Of a stretch of 64,000 bases of DNA, positions 59,419 through 64,000 are shown in pieces (positions within the stretch are counted from its first letter, which is position 1; the number at the start of each line of letters is the position of its first letter). The notes beneath the pieces were generated by a model. It had not been told where the DNA came from, did no database searches, and saw only the letters and a list, made by a program, of their open reading frames with translations. Origin of the DNA: an uncultured Collinsella sp. (GTDB taxonomy: Bacteria; Actinomycetota; Coriobacteriia; Coriobacteriales; Coriobacteriaceae); NCBI GenBank assembly GCA_959023295.1, contig CAUFBM010000006.1, positions 1-64,000 on the forward strand. The letters run 5' to 3'. The position numbers and the translations under genes were made by a program.

Positions 59419-61986
59419 TTATTTGCCCTTGGGCTTGCTGGCGTAGAACTTCTTCTTTTTTGACTTGCCGGCAGGGGAGGGTTTGCCGTTGCCGCGCGGC
59501 CCTCGGTCTCCGGCCTGCGCGTGCGCGGGCACTGCCGCGCGAGGCTTGCGGGCCTCGGGGTTGCGCAGCTCCTCGGTTCGCTCGGCAATCTCCTCGGCGC
59601 TAAAGCCGACCTCGGCCATGGCGTCCTCGATGGGCAGGCGGCGCACGATATAGCAGTGGTGCACCTTCTGGTTGCGCGCGAAGTCCTCGGGAATGGTCTG
59701 CGTCGTAATGTCCTCCAGCACGACGCCCGCGCGCGCGAGCTTGCGCGTCTCGGGGCGGAAGCCACGCAGGTTGCAGCTAAAGATGGCGTGGCCGCCCTGT
59801 GCGAGCAGGCGCGATACGCCGGCCAAAAGCTCAACATGGTCGCGCTGGACATCCCAGGTGCGGCGGCCCATCTTGGACGAGTTCGAGAACGTGGGCGGGT
59901 CGACAAAAATCAGGTCCCAGCGGTTGCGCGTCTGGCGCTGGTCGCGAATCCAGGCGAGCACGTCATCGCGCACAAAGTGATGCTGCGGGCCAACAAAGCC
60001 GTTCTGGCGCATGTTGCGCTCGGCCCAGTCCAGGTAGGTGTTGGAAAGGTCGACCGTCACGGTCTCCTCGACGCCGCCATCGGCCGCGTAGCAGGTGGCA
60101 GTGCCGGTGTAGGCAAACAGGTTGAGGAAGCGGCGTGCCTGTTTGGCGTGCTCGCGCACCAGGTTGCGGGTGACGCGGTGATCCAAGAAGATGCCCACAT
60201 CCAGGTAGTCGTCAAAGTTGACGGCAAAGGTAAGGCCGCCCTCTTCGATGAGCGGCAGACGACGGCGCGCGATGTTGGCGCGCTCGCCCGATCCGCCCTT
60301 GCCGACGCCCTGCTTGCCGTACTGCGAGCCGCCGCGCGAGCGCATGCGGGCCTTGGCGTGCACGTGCTCGGCCGGAACGTCCAGGATACGCGGCGCGATG
60401 GCCAAGATGTCGAGCATGCGGGCCTGGGCCAGTGCGGGGTCGATGGTCTTAGGTGCGGCGTATTCGGCGATGACGAGCCAGCGGCCCGGCGTCTGCGGGC
60501 AGCCCTCGTACAGGTCGATGGCGGCGGAGTAGTCGGGCAGGTCGGCATCGTAGACGCGGTAGCAGCTCACGCCCTCGCGCTTTGCCCACTTGCGACGCAG
60601 ACGGGCGTTCTTACGCAGGCGGTTGGCGAACTGCTCCGACTCGGGGATGAGCACGGGCAACGGCTTGCCGTCGCCCAGGTCGAGCGTGGCAGCGGGTTCG
60701 GACATGGCGGAAGCGGCGGCTTCATCGTTGACTTCGTTGGCATCCGTAACCTCGGCCTCGGCATCCGCGCTGGCCGCAGCCTCAAACGCTGCGGCGGCGT
60801 GGTCGAGCGAGGGCCAAACCTCAAGAGCCGCCTCCTCGTTATTGGGCATGACAGCGATGGAGCGCGCGGGCTCGGCATGGAGCGCGCGGGCCATAAGGCC
60901 ATCGCGGGTGAGCGCGGCGACCGGTGCCGAAGCGAGCTCGGGCGCACGGCGCAGCTCGCCGACCAGCGTCATGGCGTCGTGCATGAGTGAAAGCGGTGTC
61001 TCGGTCGTATCCGCGACCACGGCGGCACCGGCGACGGCGCCCGCATGGTCCAGCACGGTGGCGGGCTTGGCGGCACAAAAGTCGACAAAACGCTTGTAGC
61101 CGGCGCACTTGACCATGCGCTCGGCAGTCTTGCGGGCGGCGGGGTCGATGTCTACAGCCACGATGCGTGCCTGGCGCTCGCGCGCTGCCGCTTCGCGCTC
61201 GCGCGCCTCGGCAAGCAGCTGCTCCCACAGGGCGGCGTCGTGCAGCTGCCAGCCCTCAAAGCCCCGGCGCTCGCGTGTGGCGCCCGGGGCGCGGTCGGTC
61301 AGAATGTTCACGGCTTCCAGCAACAGGCCGCCGCCGGCGCACGAGGCATCGATTATCGTGGGAAGGGCTTCATCCTCGTAATCGTCGGCCGTCAACTCGC
61401 GCTCGCACAGTGCGGTCCAGCCGACCTGCGCCAGCACCAGGGCGGCGTAGTCGGGGCGCAGCACGTGCGCGCCCTCGCCGGCGCGGGTCGCTGCGGGCGG
61501 CAGGCGTTTGAACAGCGGGTCGCCCGAAAGGTCCAGGCTGATGCTCGCGCGGCGCTGACGCAGCGAAAGCAGTAGGTGAACATCGGGGTCGGCGGCATCG
61601 ACGTCGGCGCGACGGCCCGTGGTCTCGGCCAGACGGTCGCACAGCGCGTCTTTGGCGCGCAGGGCCGAGAAGCGCGTGTTGCGCAGCTGCTCGGTCACGC
61701 CGCGGGCGGTGATGGCGATGGTGGCGCCGGGGCGGACGATGCTCTCCCAGGCGATGTCGTAAACGCTATCGTACAGCTCGTCGGCATCCTGCGCCTCAAA
61801 GCGCCCGAGTACCACGAACACACGGCTCGCCAGGCGCGACCACAGGCACGCGCGATAGCCTTCTTCGAGCTCGCCCTCAAACGTGGCGCGGCCCTTCAGC
61901 CGGCGAACATGCGAAAGCCCGAGGCGTTTAAGCTCATCGGCGAGTGCGGACTCAAAGCCCTCGGGGCAGCTTGCGTAAAATTCCAT
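59419..61986 (-). CDS. rlmKL: Bifunctional-type 23S rRNA methyltransferase RlmKL with degenerate RlmL half
   Basis: An 855-residue protein. The N-terminal THUMP domain (about 40-155) and first methyltransferase domain correspond to RlmL (m2G2445), but motif I reads DASCAGGG at 213-220 instead of DPxCGSGT, and the NPPYGER catalytic motif is absent (around 315-345 there is only AVAGAAVVADTTET). A low-complexity acidic Ala-rich insert (about 395-440) follows. The second domain, RlmK-like (m7G2069), is intact: NLFAYTGT (622-629), DPPTFSNS (696-703) and FSCNLRGF. The C-terminal tail is Lys-rich. I infer RlmK activity only. Confidence 0.88.
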   Translation of the reverse strand: MEFYASCPEGFESALADELKRLGLSHVRRLKGRATFEGELEEGYRACLWSRLASRVFVVLGRFEAQDADELYDSVYDIAWESIVRPGATIAITARGVTEQLRNTRFSALRAKDALCDRLAETTGRRADVDAADPDVHLLLSLRQRRASISLDLSGDPLFKRLPPAATRAGEGAHVLRPDYAALVLAQVGWTALCERELTADDYEDEALPTIIDASCAGGGLLLEAVNILTDRAPGATRERRGFEGWQLHDAALWEQLLAEAREREAAARERQARIVAVDIDPAARKTAERMVKCAGYKRFVDFCAAKPATVLDHAGAVAGAAVVADTTETPLSLMHDAMTLVGELRRAPELASAPVAALTRDGLMARALHAEPARSIAVMPNNEEAALEVWPSLDHAAAAFEAAASADAEAEVTDANEVNDEAAASAMSEPAATLDLGDGKPLPVLIPESEQFANRLRKNARLRRKWAKREGVSCYRVYDADLPDYSAAIDLYEGCPQTPGRWLVIAEYAAPKTIDPALAQARMLDILAIAPRILDVPAEHVHAKARMRSRGGSQYGKQGVGKGGSGERANIARRRLPLIEEGGLTFAVNFDDYLDVGIFLDHRVTRNLVREHAKQARRFLNLFAYTGTATCYAADGGVEETVTVDLSNTYLDWAERNMRQNGFVGPQHHFVRDDVLAWIRDQRQTRNRWDLIFVDPPTFSNSSKMGRRTWDVQRDHVELLAGVSRLLAQGGHAIFSCNLRGFRPETRKLARAGVVLEDITTQTIPEDFARNQKVHHCYIVRRLPIEDAMAEVGFSAEEIAERTEELRNPEARKPRAAVPAHAQAGDRGPRGNGKPSPAGKSKKKKFYASKPKGK

Positions 61987-62061
61987 GGGTGACCTCTCTG
62001 GTTGCGTCGCTCCATTATATGATGGATGCTTCGTTTACTCTCGCCCCTGAAAGGAACCCAT

Positions 62062-62889
62062 ATGATTGATGCGTGCCCCGATTCCGCCGTGCTCTTTTTT
62101 GACGTGGACGGCACGCTGACGTCGTTCGATCCCGACAACATGACCGACAAGGACTTTTCGGCGGTTCACCCCTCGCAGGCGGTCGTTGAGGCGTTTCATC
62201 GTCTGCGCGACGCGGGACACCAGGCATTTATCTGCACGGGTCGTCCCTTGTGGCTGATTGCCGATGGCCTGCGCGCGCTGAACCCGGCGGGTGTCGTTGC
62301 CATGGCGGGAGCGACGCTCGAGGTCGAGGGCCGCGTGGTGCATGAGGACTGCTTTGACGAGGACGTTATCGAGGAGCTTGCACGTCGTATGGCCGCGGCA
62401 GGGATTGAGGCCTTTTTCGAGACCAACGTGGCTACTTTTGCCCTGGAACCCGCGGGTGTTGAGCAGTCGTCTCTGATTGGCACTTCTGTGGTGCACAGCA
62501 CCGAGGAAATGCGCGTCGACGGCCGTCTGCGCGTGGGCAAGGTAGGCATCGTCGCGAGCGACCTGGCTCGCGTAGCCAACGATGATGGCTTTATCGATCG
62601 CGAGTTTGAGCTGTGCAACACCGGTGGTCAGAATCGCGAGCTGAGCCCCAAGGGCATCGACAAGGGCGTGGGCGTGGCGCGAGCGCTGGAATACCTGGGT
62701 CGCACCGGCAACGCACGCACCTTTGGCTTCGGCGATTCGGGTAACGACCTGGGCATGCTCGCTGCGGTCGAGACGGCTGTCGCCATGGGCAACGCCATGC
62801 CTGAGGTCAAGGCGGTCGCCGACTACGTGACCGACGATGTCGCACACGACGGCACCGTCACAGCGATGCAGCATTTCGGCCTCATCTAA
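62062..62889 (+). CDS. HAD-superfamily phosphatase, Cof-type
   Basis: A 275-residue subfamily IIB HAD hydrolase. FFDVDGTLTSFD near residues 11-22 carries motif I, CTGRPLWLI is motif II, SPKGIDKGVGVARALEYLG holds the motif III Lys and FGFGDSGNDLGMLAAV is motif IV. The large cap between motifs II and III is typical of Cof/YbiV-like sugar- or nucleotide-phosphate phosphatases. The start at 62062 has AAAGGAACCC upstream. It is a single gene divergent from rlmKL. Confidence 0.9.
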   Translation: MIDACPDSAVLFFDVDGTLTSFDPDNMTDKDFSAVHPSQAVVEAFHRLRDAGHQAFICTGRPLWLIADGLRALNPAGVVAMAGATLEVEGRVVHEDCFDEDVIEELARRMAAAGIEAFFETNVATFALEPAGVEQSSLIGTSVVHSTEEMRVDGRLRVGKVGIVASDLARVANDDGFIDREFELCNTGGQNRELSPKGIDKGVGVARALEYLGRTGNARTFGFGDSGNDLGMLAAVETAVAMGNAMPEVKAVADYVTDDVAHDGTVTAMQHFGLI

Positions 62890-62950
62890 TGAATCCCGCG
62901 TTCTGACGTTTGCTCAAACTGCGACTCTTTGCTTTTGCATGCTCAATCGA

Positions 62951-63025
62951 TTTATCAATCCAAACACTGAGGTGTTTATACCGTTCGCCGAGAAGATAAA
63001 AAACCGCAGTTCACGCCTTGATAAA
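62951..63025 (+). promoter_or_regulatory. TTTATCAA/TTGATAAA pair upstream of the transaldolase-type gene
   Basis: TTTATCAA (62951-62958) and TTGATAAA (63018-63025) are inverted relative to each other, 59 bases apart, and match the closer pair at 29611-29654. AAACAC/GTGTTT lies between them. I find no reliable -10/-35 pair in this A+T-rich leader. Confidence 0.3.
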
Positions 63026-63082
63026 CGTAGGTAAAGTGTTTAGCAGTTTATCGGCCGTATGCTAACGAAAGGAATCAGGCAG

Positions 63083-63787
63083 ATGGCAATCAAGGTGTTC
63101 GCTGACGGTGCAAACCTCGAAGGCATGCTCGACATGTACGAGAACGGCAACGTTCAGGGTTTCACGACCAACCCGTCCCTTATGAAGAAGGGCGGCGTGA
63201 TGGATTACCGCGCGTTTGCCAAAGAGGTCCTGGCTCACATCACCGATGTGTCCGTCTCGTTTGAGGTCTTTGCCGACGACGTCGAGACCATGGAGGTCGA
63301 GGCCCGCGAGATCGCTACCTGGGCCGAGAACGTCTACGTCAAAATTCCGTGCGTGACCACCAAGGGCGAGTCCACCGCCGAGCTGGTCCGCAAGCTTTCC
63401 GCCGACGGCATCAAGGTCAACGTCACTACCATCTTTACGCCTACGCAGGTCGATGAGATGGTCGAAGCCGTTGACGCCGAGACGCCGTCCATCATCTCGC
63501 TCTTTGCCGGCCGCATCGCCGACACCGGCGTCGACCCCATTCCGTTTATGACGGAGTCGGTTAAGAAGGCCGCCGCCAAGCCCAACTGTGAGGTCCTGTG
63601 GGCGTCCACGCGCGAGCTCATCAACATTTACCAGGCCGAGGCCTGCGGTTGCCAGATCATTACGGTGCCCAACAGCATCCTGGCCAAGCGGAAGAACATC
63701 GGTCGCGACCCGTACGAGGTCTCGCTCGACACCGTGCGCGGCTTTACCAAGGATATCGCCGCTTTGGGCTTCCATATCCTGCCGTAA
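63083..63787 (+). CDS. Transaldolase / fructose-6-phosphate aldolase family protein
   Basis: A 234-residue class I aldolase of the small transaldolase subfamily. FADGANLEGML and FTTNPSLMKKGG at the N-terminus and VYVKIPCVT near residues 84-92, with the Schiff-base Lys, are family signatures; LWASTRE and the YEVSLDTVRGFTKD tail fit as well. It should act in the non-oxidative pentose phosphate pathway, or as a fructose-6-phosphate aldolase; length alone does not decide. The start at 63083 follows AAAGGAATC. Single gene. Confidence 0.9.
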   Translation: MAIKVFADGANLEGMLDMYENGNVQGFTTNPSLMKKGGVMDYRAFAKEVLAHITDVSVSFEVFADDVETMEVEAREIATWAENVYVKIPCVTTKGESTAELVRKLSADGIKVNVTTIFTPTQVDEMVEAVDAETPSIISLFAGRIADTGVDPIPFMTESVKKAAAKPNCEVLWASTRELINIYQAEACGCQIITVPNSILAKRKNIGRDPYEVSLDTVRGFTKDIAALGFHILP

Positions 63788-63817
63788 CGCGAACACTGGC
63801 TACGCCGCGGGCTGTTC

Positions 63818-63889
63818 GCCCCGACCTTTCCTTTCCCTATCGCTCACGCGCTTCGCGAGGGTCGTGCTAGGCAAAGGAAAGGCCGGGGC
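63818..63889. repeat. Palindrome downstream of the transaldolase-type gene
   Basis: GCCCCGACCTTTCCTTT (63818-63834) pairs with AAAGGAAAGGCCGGGGC (63873-63889) with one mismatch. The interior has a small CGCG-cttCGCG hairpin. I could not tie it to another family in the window. Confidence 0.7.
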
Positions 63890-63937
63890 TGCCGACACGA
63901 ACTTGCCGGTAGGTTCTGAGCTGAATAAGACTTGGCT

Positions 63938-63971
63938 GGTGCTGCCTCTTTGATGGGGCGGCACCATTTTT
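63938..63971 (+). terminator. Terminator near the right edge
   Basis: GGTGCTGCC (63938-63946) pairs with GGCGGCACC (63957-63965), one T-G wobble, and is followed by ATTTTTG. It probably ends the transcript of the transaldolase-type gene. Confidence 0.75.
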
Positions 63972-64000
63972 GTTGCGGTATTTGCAGGTTGCTCCCATTG

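Overview
The window looks like chromosomal DNA from a gut actinobacterium of the class Coriobacteriia, most likely Collinsella or a close relative. This is inferred, not searched. The clues are the high G+C coding sequence, the tilS-hpt-ftsH cluster, cell-wall-anchored proteins with LANTG and SPATG sorting signals next to a class B sortase, and many short palindromic repeats between genes. There is no rRNA operon, CRISPR array, prophage or intact insertion sequence. Most of the DNA is ordinary housekeeping and transport genes; the unusual material is mainly between genes.

Layout. 1-8.9 kb: small membrane protein, Hsp20, WalJ-type hydrolase, tilS-hpt-ftsH, an aminotransferase and a PHP phosphoesterase. 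9-13.3 kb: rlmD and a polar amino acid ABC importer. 13.5-20 kb: an EF-G-like GTPase, secreted nuclease, larE, HAD phosphatase and LacI regulator. 20-25.8 kb: a dense repeat cluster, glmS, a GntR remnant, a YeiH transporter and a degenerate NtrC-like regulator. 25.9-28.7 kb: a cell-surface module (SPATG protein, sortase B, LCP ligase). 28.7-41 kb: nitroreductase, MarR-controlled heterodimeric ABC exporter, cysE, DedA, ilvE, lemA, TetR, tRNA-Ser and a TadA-glycerate kinase fusion. 41-46 kb: SRP RNA, a second heterodimeric ABC exporter and a flavodoxin. 46-53.4 kb: a 1362-residue anchored surface protein flanked by inverted palindromic repeats, then an LTA-synthase-like enzyme. 53.5-64 kb: nitroreductase, Kup, a tiny membrane protein, a KdpDE-like two-component system, RlmKL, a HAD phosphatase and a transaldolase-family enzyme.

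The best candidates for something undescribed are these. (1) Families of stepped palindromes whose inner core is conserved between copies while the outer arms differ between copies yet still pair within each copy. (2) A conserved palindrome (consensus CTTTRCTYARYTAAAG) in front of three amino-acid genes or operons, which predicts a small regulon. (3) A class B sortase, SPATG substrate and LCP protein in one cluster. (4) A TadA-glycerate kinase fusion. (5) Several enzymes or regulators of known families that lack key residues: RlmL half of RlmKL, an EF-G paralogue and an NtrC-like AAA+ protein.

All motif and homology statements come from reading the sequence and recalling families; no database search was possible.
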